Of a DNA stretch of 64,000 nucleotides, positions 23,654-32,707 are shown piece by piece; positions within the stretch are counted from its first letter, which is position 1, and each line of letters starts with the position of its first letter. Location: the NCBI RefSeq assembly GCF_001426745.1, contig NZ_LMFI01000011.1, positions 1-64,000 of the forward strand. Reading direction: 5' to 3'. This DNA comes from Nocardioides sp. Root140. Lineage in GTDB: Bacteria; Actinomycetota; Actinomycetes; Propionibacteriales; Nocardioidaceae. Position numbers and translations under genes: made by a program. Below the pieces are notes generated by a model, which saw nothing but the letters and a program-made list of their open reading frames with translations, did no database searches and had not been told where the DNA came from.

Positions 23654-26221
23654 ATGAGCACACGCAAGACACTTGTCGTCATCGGGCACGGCATGGTCGG
23701 TCACCGTTTCGTCCAGGCTGCCATCGAGCGGGGCCTCACCGAGCGGTTCGACCTCGTGGTGGTCGGCGAGGAGCCGCGTCCGGCGTACGACCGGGTGGCG
23801 CTCACCTCGTTCTTCGAGGTCGGCGCCGAGCAGCTCTCCTACCTGCCCTCCGGTGCGTACGACGACCCGCGGGTGCGGCTGGTGCTCGACACCCCCGTCA
23901 CCGCGATCGATCGTGACGCGCAGACGGTGACCCTGGCCGACGGCGAGGTCGTGGACTACGACGTCGCCGTGCTGGCCACCGGTGCGGCGCCGTTCGTGCC
24001 GCCGGTGCCGGGCAAGGACCTCGGCAACGTCTTCGTCTACCGCACGATCGAGGACCTCGAGGCGATCCGCGAGGCATCGAAGACCGCGAAGTCCGGTGCC
24101 GTGATCGGCGGCGGGCTGCTCGGCCTCGAGGCCGCGAATGCCCTGCACCAGTTGGGGATCGAGGCCCACGTGGTCGAGATGGCGCCGCGCCTCATGGCGG
24201 TGCAGATCGACGATGCCGGTGGTGCCACTCTCAAGCGGCACATCGAGCAGCTCGGCCTCACCGTGCACACCGGCGTGATGACGGAGTTCATCGACGGCAA
24301 CGATGACGGCCTGGTCAGCGGGCTCAAGTTCAAGGACGCCGACGAGCCGCTCCCGGTCGACCTGGTGGTCTTCTCCGCCGGCATCCGACCGCGGGACCAG
24401 CTGGCCCGCGACTGCGGCCTCGAGGTCGCCGAGCGTGGCGGCATCCTGGTCGACCCGCAGATGCGCACCAGCGATTCGTCGATCCTGGCCATCGGGGAGT
24501 GTGCGGCGCCCGGGGGGAAGATGTACGGCCTGGTCGCGCCGGGCTACCAGATGGCCGAGGTCGCGGTGGACGGCCTGCTCGAGGGACCGGGTGAGTTCAC
24601 CGGTGCCGACATGTCCACCAAGCTCAAGCTGCTCGGTGTCGACGTGGCCAGCTTCGGTGACGCGTTCGCGGCCACCGAGGGTGCCCTCGAGCTGGTCTTC
24701 GCCGACGCCGTTGCCGGCGTCTACAAGAAGCTCGTCGTCTCCTCGGAAGGGGATCGGCTGCTCGGTGGCGTGCTGGTCGGCGATGCGTCGGCGTACGGCG
24801 TGCTGCGGCCGATGGTCTCCAGTGGCATGGCGCTGCCGGAGAACCCGGAGGAGCTGATCCTCCCGGCCGCGCGTGGGGGCGGGGCCGCGAAGCTGGGCAT
24901 GCCCGACGAGGCCGTGGTCTGCTCCTGCAACAACATCACCAAGGGCTCCATCTGCGGCACCATCGACGCCGAGGGCTGCGCCGACCTGCCGTGCGTGAAG
25001 TCGTGCACGAAGGCCGGCACGGTGTGCGGCTCATGCGTGCCGATCGTGAAGAACCTGCTCGCCGAACGACTCGAGGCGGCCGGCAAGGCGGTCAGCAAGG
25101 GCATCTGTGAGCACTTCGACCTGACCCGCCAGGAACTCTTCGACGTCATCGCCGTCCACGGCTTCCAGCGCTTCGACGACATCGTCACCGCGCACGGCCG
25201 CGGTCGTGGCTGCGACATCTGCAAGCCGGCCGTCGCGTCGATCCTGGCCAGCCAGTTCAACGGCCACGTGCTCGACAAGACCACCGCCAACCTGCAGGAC
25301 ACCAACGACGCCTACCTCGCCAACATCCAGCGCAACGGCACCTACTCCGTCGTCCCGCGTATCCCCGGCGGCGAGATCACCGCCGACAAGCTGATCGTGA
25401 TCGGTGAGGTGGCCCGCGACTTCGACCTCTACACGAAGATCACCGGTGGGCAGCGGATCGACCTGTTCGGCGCCCGCATGGAGCAGCTGCCACAGATCTG
25501 GAAGCGACTCGTCGACGCCGGGTTCGAGTCGGGCCACGCCTACGGCAAGTCGCTGCGCACCGTGAAGTCGTGCGTGGGCTCGACCTGGTGCCGCTTCGGC
25601 GTGCAGGACTCGGTGCAGATGGCGATCGACCTCGAGCTGCGCTACCGGGGGCTGCGCAGCCCGCACAAGCTGAAGGGCGGCGTCAGCGGCTGCGCCCGCG
25701 AGTGCGCCGAGGCCCGGGGCAAGGACTTCGGGGTCATCGCGACCGAGAAGGGCTGGAACCTCTACGTCTGCGGCAACGGGGGAGCGATCCCGGCGCACGC
25801 ACAGCTGTTGGCCAGCGACCTGAGCTCCGAGGACCTGGTCCGCTACCTCGACCGGTTCCTCATGTACTACATCCGCACCGCCGATCGGCTGCAACGTACG
25901 TCGACCTGGCTCGGCACGATCGACGGTGGGCTCGAGCGGGTCCGTGAGATCGTGGTGGACGACGCCCTGGGTCTCGGCGCCGAACTGGAGGCGGAGATGG
26001 CACGGCACGTGGACTCCTACTTCGACGAGTGGAAGGAGACCATCGAGGACGAGGAGAAGATGTCCCGCTTCGTCTCCTTCGTCAACGCGCCGGGTGTTCC
26101 CGACCCGAACATCTCTTTCTCCACGACGCGCGGCCAGATCGTCCCGTCGCAGTCGGAGGAGCCGGTCTCGCTCGGCGCCACGATCCCCGTGGGCGCCCCG
26201 ACCGGAGCGGGTGCGCTGTGA
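23654..26221 (+). CDS. nirB: assimilatory nitrite reductase [NAD(P)H], large subunit
   Basis: An 855-residue multidomain enzyme reducing nitrite to ammonium. In order: FAD/NADH reductase domain (LVVIGHGMVGHRFVQ; GAVIGGGLLGLEAANAL), two BFD-like [2Fe-2S] regions (VVCSCNNITKGSICG and later GRGCDICKPAVASI), a ferredoxin-like half domain, and the siroheme/[4Fe-4S] domain with Cys640, Cys646, Cys680 and Cys684 in SCVGSTWCRFG and SGCARECAEARG. The ATG at 23654 has AGGAAGGA upstream. The nirD start overlaps its stop. It has its own promoter region, separate from narK-nasA, but probably shares a regulator. Confidence 0.95.
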   Translation: MSTRKTLVVIGHGMVGHRFVQAAIERGLTERFDLVVVGEEPRPAYDRVALTSFFEVGAEQLSYLPSGAYDDPRVRLVLDTPVTAIDRDAQTVTLADGEVVDYDVAVLATGAAPFVPPVPGKDLGNVFVYRTIEDLEAIREASKTAKSGAVIGGGLLGLEAANALHQLGIEAHVVEMAPRLMAVQIDDAGGATLKRHIEQLGLTVHTGVMTEFIDGNDDGLVSGLKFKDADEPLPVDLVVFSAGIRPRDQLARDCGLEVAERGGILVDPQMRTSDSSILAIGECAAPGGKMYGLVAPGYQMAEVAVDGLLEGPGEFTGADMSTKLKLLGVDVASFGDAFAATEGALELVFADAVAGVYKKLVVSSEGDRLLGGVLVGDASAYGVLRPMVSSGMALPENPEELILPAARGGGAAKLGMPDEAVVCSCNNITKGSICGTIDAEGCADLPCVKSCTKAGTVCGSCVPIVKNLLAERLEAAGKAVSKGICEHFDLTRQELFDVIAVHGFQRFDDIVTAHGRGRGCDICKPAVASILASQFNGHVLDKTTANLQDTNDAYLANIQRNGTYSVVPRIPGGEITADKLIVIGEVARDFDLYTKITGGQRIDLFGARMEQLPQIWKRLVDAGFESGHAYGKSLRTVKSCVGSTWCRFGVQDSVQMAIDLELRYRGLRSPHKLKGGVSGCARECAEARGKDFGVIATEKGWNLYVCGNGGAIPAHAQLLASDLSSEDLVRYLDRFLMYYIRTADRLQRTSTWLGTIDGGLERVREIVVDDALGLGAELEAEMARHVDSYFDEWKETIEDEEKMSRFVSFVNAPGVPDPNISFSTTRGQIVPSQSEEPVSLGATIPVGAPTGAGAL

Positions 26222-26562
26222 CCTCGCGGGAGTGGGAGCCGATCTGCGACCTCGCCGCCCTCGAGGTGGAGCGCGGTGCGACGGCGCTGGTGCACGGGCA
26301 GGCGGTGGCGATCTTCCGCACCCATGACAACGAGGTCTTCGCGCTCGGCAACTACGACCCGTTCGCCAAGGCCAGCGTGCTGGCCCGCGGCATCGTCGGC
26401 ACCCGCGGCGAGATCCCGTTCGTCGCCTCGCCGATGCACAAGCACGCCTTCGACCTGAGGACCGGCCGCTGCCTCGACGACGACCACGTCCAGGTGCCGT
26501 CGTACGACGTGCGCGTGGTTGCGGGCGTCGTACAGGTCGGGCCTCGCCTGGAGGTCGCATGA
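26218..26562 (+). CDS. nirD: nitrite reductase small subunit NirD
   Basis: A 114-residue Rieske-fold protein. It has ERGATALVHGQAVAIFR and GEIPFVASPMHKHAFDLRTG. The Rieske Cys-His iron ligands are absent, which is normal for NirD, which lacks a cluster. It partners NirB. The GTG at 26218 overlaps the nirB TGA (GTGA), indicating translational coupling; the longer upstream frame is a shadow of nirB. Confidence 0.9.
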   Translation: MTSREWEPICDLAALEVERGATALVHGQAVAIFRTHDNEVFALGNYDPFAKASVLARGIVGTRGEIPFVASPMHKHAFDLRTGRCLDDDHVQVPSYDVRVVAGVVQVGPRLEVA

Positions 26563-27671
26563 CCGTCGACGGGCCGCTGGCCTCCTTCCGGATCGGCGTC
26601 ACCGCCGCCCGGAAGGCCGAGGAGCAACGCACGCTCCTCGAGCGACGCGGTGCGCAGGTCGAGTGGGCGCCCGTGCTGTCGGTGGAGCCGAACAAGATCG
26701 ACGCGGTGGCGCTGCGGGCAGCCACCGAGCAGGTGCTCACCGCCCCCGTCGACCTGTTCATCGCGACCACCGGCATCGGCCTGAAGTCGTGGTTCGCGGC
26801 GGCGGAGGAGTGGGGCCTGCTCGAGCCGCTCCTCGAGTCCCTCAACGGTGCGGAGATCCTGGCCCGCGGCCCGAAGTCGGTCGGCGCGCTGCGTCGTGCC
26901 GGGCTGCGCGAGCTGTGGGCGCCGGAGTCGGAGTGCTTCGAGGACGTGCTGGCCCACCTGCGTGGCCGCGACCTGACCGACCGGCGGATCGTCGTGCAGG
27001 AGCACGGCCAGTCGCTCTCGAACGTCGCGCACGCGCTTCGGCGTCAGGGGGCCACCGTCGACGTGGTCACGGTCTACCGCGTCGAGGGGCCTGCAGACCC
27101 GGCACCGGTCTTCCGCATGGTCGACCTGATCGCCGACCGCAAGCTCGACGCGGTCACCTTCACCGCGGCGCCGGCGGTGGCGTCCCTGATGGACGTCGCC
27201 GGCGCGATGGGCCGCCGCGACGAGGTGATCGCCGCGTTCCAGGCCGACGTCGTCGCCGTCTGTGTCGGCCCGGTGACCGCCGCCGCGTTCGAGATGTGGG
27301 GCGTGCCGACGGTCCAGCCGGACCGTGCCCGCACCGCCGCGATGGTGAAGCTGCTCGAGACCGAGCTGCCGGTACGCCGGGCAGGGCAGGCCTTCGACGT
27401 AGCGGGCCACGTGCTGTTGCTCCATGGTGACCAGGTGCTGCTCGACGGGGTGGCGGTGCACCTCTCGCCCTCTCCCTTCGCGGTGCTCCAGGCGCTGGCG
27501 GTCAATCCCGGTCACGTGGTCCCTCGCCGGGAGCTCCTGGCCGCCCTGCCGACGGGGCAGGCGGCCTCCGAGCACGCGGTCGAGATGGCCGTGGCCCGGT
27601 TGCGTGCCGCGCTCGGCACCCGCGTCGTACAGACAGTGGTGAAGCGGGGCTACCGATTGGCGACGCCATGA
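26559..27671 (+). CDS. nnaR: HemD-like/winged-helix regulator of nitrate-nitrite assimilation (NnaR type)
   Basis: A 370-residue fusion. Residues about 8-255 form a uroporphyrinogen-III-synthase (HemD) fold: RIGVTAARKAEEQRTLLERRG, TTGIGLKSWF and VTFTAAPAVASLM. Residues about 275-370 form an OmpR-type winged helix: LSPSPFAVLQALAVNPGHVV, then VARLRAALGTRVVQTVVKRGYR. This fusion, placed with nirBD, is the arrangement of NnaR, shown in Mycobacterium smegmatis and Streptomyces to be needed for nitrate/nitrite gene expression with GlnR. It may still be annotated as uroporphyrinogen-III synthase; whether it keeps that activity is open. It overlaps nirD by ATGA and the next gene by ATGA. Confidence 0.82.
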   Translation: MTVDGPLASFRIGVTAARKAEEQRTLLERRGAQVEWAPVLSVEPNKIDAVALRAATEQVLTAPVDLFIATTGIGLKSWFAAAEEWGLLEPLLESLNGAEILARGPKSVGALRRAGLRELWAPESECFEDVLAHLRGRDLTDRRIVVQEHGQSLSNVAHALRRQGATVDVVTVYRVEGPADPAPVFRMVDLIADRKLDAVTFTAAPAVASLMDVAGAMGRRDEVIAAFQADVVAVCVGPVTAAAFEMWGVPTVQPDRARTAAMVKLLETELPVRRAGQAFDVAGHVLLLHGDQVLLDGVAVHLSPSPFAVLQALAVNPGHVVPRRELLAALPTGQAASEHAVEMAVARLRAALGTRVVQTVVKRGYRLATP

Positions 27672-28405
27672 CCGGCGCGGTCACCGCACTGCCGGACGCC
27701 GGCCCCGCCGCCGGGCCCTCGCTGGTCACCGTTGCGCACGGCACCAGGATGTCGGCCGGCAACCGGATCGCGGTGGCGATCACCGCCCAGGCCCGACGCC
27801 GGTTGGACGTCGCGGCCACCGCGTCCTACGTCGAGCTGTGCCAGCCGCACTTCGCCGACGTGATGACGAGCGCCCAGGGCCCCACGGTCGTCGTACCGCT
27901 GCTGCTCTCGTCCGGATTCCACACCCGCGTCGACCTGCCGGGGGCGGTGACCCGCTCGGCGTACCCGGTGCGGCTGGCCGGGCCTCTCGGCCCGCACCCG
28001 CTGCTGGCCGAGGTGATGGTGCGGCGGCTGCTGGGGGCCGGCGCCCGACCCGACGACCCGGTGGTGATGGCCGCCGCGGGCTCGAACGATCCTGCGGCGC
28101 TGGTCGACCTCGCCGAGATGACCCGGTTGCTGCGGCGTCGCTGGGACGGTCCGGTGCACCTGGCCACCGTCGGCGGTCGCGGCCGTCGGGTGCACGACAC
28201 CGTCGTGGCCGCGCGCGCCGGGGGGCGGGTCGCCGTGGTGCCCTACCTGCTGGCGCCCGGACACTTCCTCGGACAGGTGCGCCGTCGGGCGGCCTCGGCC
28301 GGGGCGACCGTGGTGGCGGATGTGATCGGTGCCGACCCGCTGGTCGCCGAGCTCGTCGTACGCCGGTATCTCGCCTGCACCCGCGACCACACCCTCGCCG
28401 CCTGA
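27668..28405 (+). CDS. sirohydrochlorin chelatase (CbiX/SirB-like)
   Basis: A 245-residue protein of two similar chelatase halves. It has LVTVAHGTR with a metal-binding His, VVVPLLLSSGFHTRVD with a second His, and in the second half PVVMAAAGSN and VVPYLLAPGHFLGQVRRR. It inserts iron (or cobalt) into sirohydrochlorin; next to nirB the likely product is siroheme, the NirB cofactor. It overlaps nnaR by ATGA, as the last gene of the nirB-nirD-nnaR unit. The uroporphyrinogen methyltransferase/dehydrogenase needed before it is not in the window. Confidence 0.85.
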   Translation: MTGAVTALPDAGPAAGPSLVTVAHGTRMSAGNRIAVAITAQARRRLDVAATASYVELCQPHFADVMTSAQGPTVVVPLLLSSGFHTRVDLPGAVTRSAYPVRLAGPLGPHPLLAEVMVRRLLGAGARPDDPVVMAAAGSNDPAALVDLAEMTRLLRRRWDGPVHLATVGGRGRRVHDTVVAARAGGRVAVVPYLLAPGHFLGQVRRRAASAGATVVADVIGADPLVAELVVRRYLACTRDHTLAA

Positions 28406-28417
28406 CCCCACGTTTGG

Positions 28418-28891
28418 TCAGACGATGAGGGCGGTGGCGATCGCGGCGACGCCCTCGCCGCGGCCGGTGAGGCCGAGGCCGTCGGTGGTGGTGGCCGAGA
28501 TCGAGACGGGAGCGCCGACCACCTCGGAGAGCACCCGTTCGGCCTCGGTACGGCGGTCGCCCAGGCGTGGCCGGTTGCCGATCACCTGGATCGCCACGTT
28601 GCCGATCGTGAAGCCGGCCGCACGCACGCGTCGTACGGTCTCGGCCAGCAGCGCGCTGCCCGAGGAACCGGCCCACTCGGGCTCTGCGGTGCCGTAGTTC
28701 GTGCCGAGGTCGCCCAGTCCGGCGGCCGAGAGCAGTGCGTCGCAGGCGGCGTGCGCGGCGACGTCCGCGTCTGAGTGCCCCTCGAGCCCGGCCGGCTCGT
28801 CGGGCCAGGCCAGACCGGCCAGCATCATGGGTCGATCGACGGCAAAGCGGTGTACGTCGGTGCCGATGCCTGTGCGGGGGGTCGAAGTCAC
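28418..28891 (-). CDS. ispF: 2-C-methyl-D-erythritol 2,4-cyclodiphosphate synthase
   Basis: A 157-residue enzyme, normal length for IspF, of the MEP isoprenoid pathway. Metal ligands are seen in GIGTDVHRF (Asp and His) and GHSDADVAAHAACDAL (His), and the C-terminus has the signature SATTTDGLGLTGRGEG. The GTG at 28891 is set by homology; the long upstream frame is antisense to the next gene. IspD, usually adjacent (carD-ispD-ispF), is not seen here. Convergent with the nirB unit, 12 bases apart. Confidence 0.95.
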   Translation of the reverse strand: MTSTPRTGIGTDVHRFAVDRPMMLAGLAWPDEPAGLEGHSDADVAAHAACDALLSAAGLGDLGTNYGTAEPEWAGSSGSALLAETVRRVRAAGFTIGNVAIQVIGNRPRLGDRRTEAERVLSEVVGAPVSISATTTDGLGLTGRGEGVAAIATALIV

Positions 28892-28900
28892 GAGATGATC

Positions 28901-30445
28901 ATGCCTGAGACCATGGACGGCGTGACGACTCCCCGAGGTGCCTGGTCGGCTGCCGGCGCCGTGGCCGGTGTGGCCGGACTGGCGATCAGCCATGCGGCGA
29001 CGATGGTGCTCACCCTGCGCTCCTCGCCCCTGGTCGCCGTGGCCGAGCTGATCATCCAGCACGTGCCGGGTGGTCTCGCCGAGCGGGCGATCAAGGTCCT
29101 CGGCAGCAACGACAAGCCGTTCCTCGTCGTGGTCATCTTCCTGATCATGATGCTCTTCGCGATGTGGGCCGGGCGCCTGGCCGAGCACTCGTGGTGGAAG
29201 CCGATCCTGGTCTGGGTGGGCATGGGCGCCGTCGGCCTGCTCGCCGTCCTCACCCGCTTCGACGCCACCGCGCTCGACTACCTGCCGGTGACCGCGGGTG
29301 TGGTCACGTGGATCGTCGCGTTGTCGTTCCTCACCGAACCACTGCACCACGTCGACGCGGAGCACGACACCCAGTCCGACGGCAAGTCGCGGCGCAGCTT
29401 CCTGATCCGCTCCGGAGTGCTCGGCGCGGCCGGCATCGGGGTGGGCATCTTCGGCCAGAACTTCGGCGCCAAGCGGCGTCACGTCGAGGAGACCAGGCGC
29501 CTGCTGAACCTTCCCGTGACCGACCCGAAGGCGCCGCGCGGGACGATGGTCGACGTCCCCGACATGCCGTCGTGGAAGACGCCGACCGGGGAGTTCTACA
29601 AGATCCACACCGCCGTCGTGGTGCCGACGATCGAGCCGCAGGACTGGTCGCTGCGCATCCACGGCAAGGTCGACCGCGAGATCACCCTGACCTACCAGGA
29701 GCTGGTCGACCGGCCGCTGATCCAGCGCTGGATCACCCTCAACTGCGTCTCGAACCCGGTCGGCGGACCGCTGATCGGCAACGCCTGGTGGTCCGGCGTG
29801 CTGCTCGCGGACCTGCTCGAGGAGGCCGGGGTGTCCGGCGACGCCGACGCGATCCTCCAGACCTCGCACGACGGCTGGACCTGTGGCACCCCGCTCGACA
29901 TGGTCACCGATCGTCAGCGGCACGCGATGCTGGCGATCGCGATGAACGGCGAGCCGCTGCCGATCGACCACGGCTTCCCCGTGCGCACCCTGGTGCCGGG
30001 GCTGTACGGCTACGTCTCGGCCTGCAAGTGGGTGGTCGACATCGAGGTCACGAAGTTCGAGGACTTCGAGGCCTACTGGACCGACAAGGGCTGGTCCGAG
30101 AAGGGTCCGGTGAAGATCGCCTCCCGCATCGACGTGCCGGAGAACGGCGACGACGTCGAGACTGGCACCGTCAGGATCGGCGGGCACGCATGGGCGCAGC
30201 ACACCGGTATCAGCGGCGTCGAGGTGGCGGTCAACGGCGGCGAGTGGACGCGGGTCGACATCGGCTCGAGTCCCAACACCGACACCTGGGTCCAGTGGAT
30301 GACAGAGGTCGATCTCGAGGAGGGCGACCACACCGTGTTGGTGCGGGCCGTCGGCTCCGACGGGGAGACACAGACCGGGGTCGAGCGCGACACCCGGCCG
30401 GATGGTGCCACCGGTTGGCACCAGATTGAGATCAGCGCCTCATGA
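28901..30445 (+). CDS. membrane-anchored molybdopterin oxidoreductase, sulfite-oxidase fold
   Basis: About 514 residues. The N-terminal third has four to five hydrophobic segments (about 8-130) in place of the heme domain of sulfite oxidases. The molybdopterin domain (about 215-390) has the cofactor-ligand Cys282 in WITLNCVSNPVGG and HGFPVRTLVPGLYGY. A C-terminal Mo-cofactor dimerisation/Ig-like domain has GHAWAQHTGISGVEVAVNGG. An RRSFLIRSGVL stretch after the membrane part resembles a twin-arginine motif. The substrate is not known. Start codons at 28895, 28901, 28913 and 28922 are all possible. The next gene overlaps by ATGA. Confidence 0.85.
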   Translation: MPETMDGVTTPRGAWSAAGAVAGVAGLAISHAATMVLTLRSSPLVAVAELIIQHVPGGLAERAIKVLGSNDKPFLVVVIFLIMMLFAMWAGRLAEHSWWKPILVWVGMGAVGLLAVLTRFDATALDYLPVTAGVVTWIVALSFLTEPLHHVDAEHDTQSDGKSRRSFLIRSGVLGAAGIGVGIFGQNFGAKRRHVEETRRLLNLPVTDPKAPRGTMVDVPDMPSWKTPTGEFYKIHTAVVVPTIEPQDWSLRIHGKVDREITLTYQELVDRPLIQRWITLNCVSNPVGGPLIGNAWWSGVLLADLLEEAGVSGDADAILQTSHDGWTCGTPLDMVTDRQRHAMLAIAMNGEPLPIDHGFPVRTLVPGLYGYVSACKWVVDIEVTKFEDFEAYWTDKGWSEKGPVKIASRIDVPENGDDVETGTVRIGGHAWAQHTGISGVEVAVNGGEWTRVDIGSSPNTDTWVQWMTEVDLEEGDHTVLVRAVGSDGETQTGVERDTRPDGATGWHQIEISAS

Positions 30446-31206
30446 CCTTCACCTCAGACGGAGTGGCCCTCGTCGTCGGCGGCAGCGGCGGGCTCGGTGC
30501 TGCGATCGCGCGGTTGCTCGCCGAGCGTGGCAGCAACGTCGCGGTCACCTTCCGCGCCAACGAGTCCGCCGGTACGACGACCGCGGCGTCCTGCCGCGAG
30601 TGGGGCGTGCGCTCCTCGGCGTACCGTCTCGACGTCGGCTCGTCGACCGACTGCGCCGACGTGGTGGCGAAGGTCGTCGAGGAGTACGGCGGCCTGCACA
30701 CGCTGGTCCACGCGGCCGGACCGCACGTGCCGATCGTGCACCTGTCCCGCGTGGCACCCGACGACATGGCGCGACAGCTGGCCGACGACGCGGGCGGGTT
30801 CTTCAACGTCGTGCATCCCGCGCTGACCCACCTGCGGGCCGACGGCGGGTCGATCGTGGCGGTGACCACGGCGGCGACCGCCCGCTACCCGGTGCGCGAC
30901 GGCCTCTCCGCCGGACCCAAGGGGGCGGTCGAGGCGCTGGTGCGCGGACTGGCCGCCGAGGAGGGCCGGTTCGGCGTGCGGGTCAACGCGGTCGGGCCGG
31001 GCATGCTCACCGACGGCATGGCGGCCCGCCTGATCACCTCCGGCGAGCTGTCCGAGGCCGCCCTCGACGTGACCCGCGACAACATCCCGCTGCGCCGTTT
31101 CGGCAATGCCCGCGACATCGCCGAGGCGGTCTGCTTCCTCGCCTCCGACGCCGCCGGCTTCATCTCGGGCCAGAAGCTGGACGTCGACGGCGGCTACACC
31201 GTCTGA
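30442..31206 (+). CDS. SDR-family oxidoreductase lacking the catalytic tyrosine
   Basis: A 254-residue FabG-like SDR. The nucleotide-binding motif GGSGGLGAAIA, HAAGPHVPI in place of NNAG, and an intact C-terminal FLASDAAGFISGQKLDVDGG are present. The expected Tyr-x3-Lys reads SAGPK, with Ser in place of Tyr, and the catalytic Ser region reads VAVTTAATA. It may therefore be inactive, altered in chemistry, or a binding protein. It is coupled to the molybdopterin oxidoreductase by an ATGA overlap. Confidence 0.82.
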   Translation: MTFTSDGVALVVGGSGGLGAAIARLLAERGSNVAVTFRANESAGTTTAASCREWGVRSSAYRLDVGSSTDCADVVAKVVEEYGGLHTLVHAAGPHVPIVHLSRVAPDDMARQLADDAGGFFNVVHPALTHLRADGGSIVAVTTAATARYPVRDGLSAGPKGAVEALVRGLAAEEGRFGVRVNAVGPGMLTDGMAARLITSGELSEAALDVTRDNIPLRRFGNARDIAEAVCFLASDAAGFISGQKLDVDGGYTV

Positions 31207-31246
31207 CCTCCTGCCTCGGAAATCGTCAGGGGGGTGGCCGGACCTC

Positions 31247-31252
31247 TAGGAT
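31247..31252 (+). promoter_or_regulatory. -10 box TAGGAT, leaderless cysS
   Basis: TAGGAT ends 7 bases before the GTG at 31260; no ribosome binding site. Confidence 0.5.
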
Positions 31253-31259
31253 TGCCCGG

Positions 31260-32690
31260 GTGAGCCTCAAGTTCTATGACACAGCGACCCGCGAAGTGCG
31301 TGACTTCGTGCCCCTCGAGGAGGGGAAGGTCGGCATCTACCTGTGTGGGCTCACGGTGCAGTCGGAGCCGCACGTCGGGCACATCCGCTCGGGCGTGAAC
31401 TTCGACGTGCTGCAGCGGTGGCTGCGTGCCTCTGGTTACGAGGTCACGTTCATCCGCAACACCACCGACATCGACGACAAGATCCTGATCAAGGCCGCCG
31501 AGCAGGGTCGCCCCTGGTACAACCTCGCCTACGAGATGGCGCGCGAGCTGTCGAAGGCGTACGCCGCCCTCAACGTGGCCCCGCCGACGTACGAACCCGC
31601 GGCCACCGGTCACATCCCCGAGATGGTCGAGCTGATCTCCGAGCTGATCACCCGCGGCCACGCCTACGCGGCCGAAGACGGCTCGGGCGACGTCTACTTC
31701 GACGTCCGCTCCTGGCCGTCGTACGGCGAGCTCTCGGGGCAGCGCATCGACGACATGGAGGCGGCCGCCGACGCCGACCCGCGCGGCAAGCGCGACCCCC
31801 GTGACTTCGCCCTGTGGAAGGGGTGGAAGAAAGAGACCGAGCCCGAGACCGCTGCCTGGCCGAGCCCCTGGGGTCCGGGACGTCCGGGTTGGCACATCGA
31901 GTGCTCGGCGATGGCCGGCAAGTACCTCGGCACCGCCTTCGACATCCACGGCGGCGGCCTCGACCTGCGCTTCCCGCACCACGAGAACGAGCAGGCGCAG
32001 TCCCGCGCTGCCGGGCACCCGTTCGCGTCGTACTGGCTGCACAACGCCTGGATCACCACCTCCGGCGAGAAGATGAGCAAGTCGCTCGGCAACTCGCTGC
32101 TGGTGCCCAACGTGCTCGAGCGGGTGCGGCCCATCGAGCTGCGGTTCTACATGGTCTCCGCGCACTACCGCTCGCACGTCGAGTTCAGCTTCGAGGCGCT
32201 CGAGGAGGCCGCCGTCGGCTTCCGTCGCATCGAGAACTTCCTGGCCCGCGCGGCGGCCGAGGTCGGCGAGGTGCCGACCGTTGGGTTGCTCTGCGCCGAC
32301 TTCGTCAACGCCATGGACGACGACCTCGGTACGCCGGCCGCGGTCGCCGCGATCCACGACGTCGTGCGCGAGGGCAACAAGCTGATCGGCACCGGCGACA
32401 CTGACGCCTTGCGGGGCAATGCGGCGTCGGTGCGCGCCATGCTCGACGTGCTCGGCCTGGACCCCCAGGACCCGTCGTTCGCGACCGGCTCGACCGGCGA
32501 GACCGACAAGCTGAGCGCCGCCGTCGACGTACTCATCAACACCCTGCTGGAACAACGCAACGAGGCGCGCGCGGCCAAGGACTACGCCACCGCCGACGCC
32601 ATCCGCGACCGCATCAAGGCGGCCGGCATCGAGATCGAGGACACGCCCAGCGGTCCGAAGTGGTCTCTCGAGACAGACACGAGCAACTGA
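31260..32690 (+). CDS. cysS: cysteinyl-tRNA synthetase
   Basis: A 476-residue class I synthetase. The HIGH motif appears as PHVGHIRSG, the zinc Cys as YLCGLTVQ, HIECSAMAGKYLG follows, and KMSKS appears as GEKMSKSLGN. The full C-terminal helical anticodon-binding region is present (RNEARAAKDYATADAIRD), which favours CysS over the shorter paralogue MshC. The neighbouring rlmB 3' of it repeats the cysS-rlmB order common in actinobacteria. The GTG at 31260 was chosen for the protein start VSLKFYDTATR and the -10 box. Confidence 0.95.
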   Translation: MSLKFYDTATREVRDFVPLEEGKVGIYLCGLTVQSEPHVGHIRSGVNFDVLQRWLRASGYEVTFIRNTTDIDDKILIKAAEQGRPWYNLAYEMARELSKAYAALNVAPPTYEPAATGHIPEMVELISELITRGHAYAAEDGSGDVYFDVRSWPSYGELSGQRIDDMEAAADADPRGKRDPRDFALWKGWKKETEPETAAWPSPWGPGRPGWHIECSAMAGKYLGTAFDIHGGGLDLRFPHHENEQAQSRAAGHPFASYWLHNAWITTSGEKMSKSLGNSLLVPNVLERVRPIELRFYMVSAHYRSHVEFSFEALEEAAVGFRRIENFLARAAAEVGEVPTVGLLCADFVNAMDDDLGTPAAVAAIHDVVREGNKLIGTGDTDALRGNAASVRAMLDVLGLDPQDPSFATGSTGETDKLSAAVDVLINTLLEQRNEARAAKDYATADAIRDRIKAAGIEIEDTPSGPKWSLETDTSN

Positions 32691-32707
32691 AGTGGAGCAC
32701 AACTGAC

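Noticed and set aside
26218..26562. Broken Rieske protein
   Set aside because: Loss of the iron ligands is the normal state of NirD.
26559..27671. Plain uroporphyrinogen-III synthase
   Set aside because: The extra winged-helix domain and the nirBD context fit NnaR better, though residual enzyme activity is not excluded.
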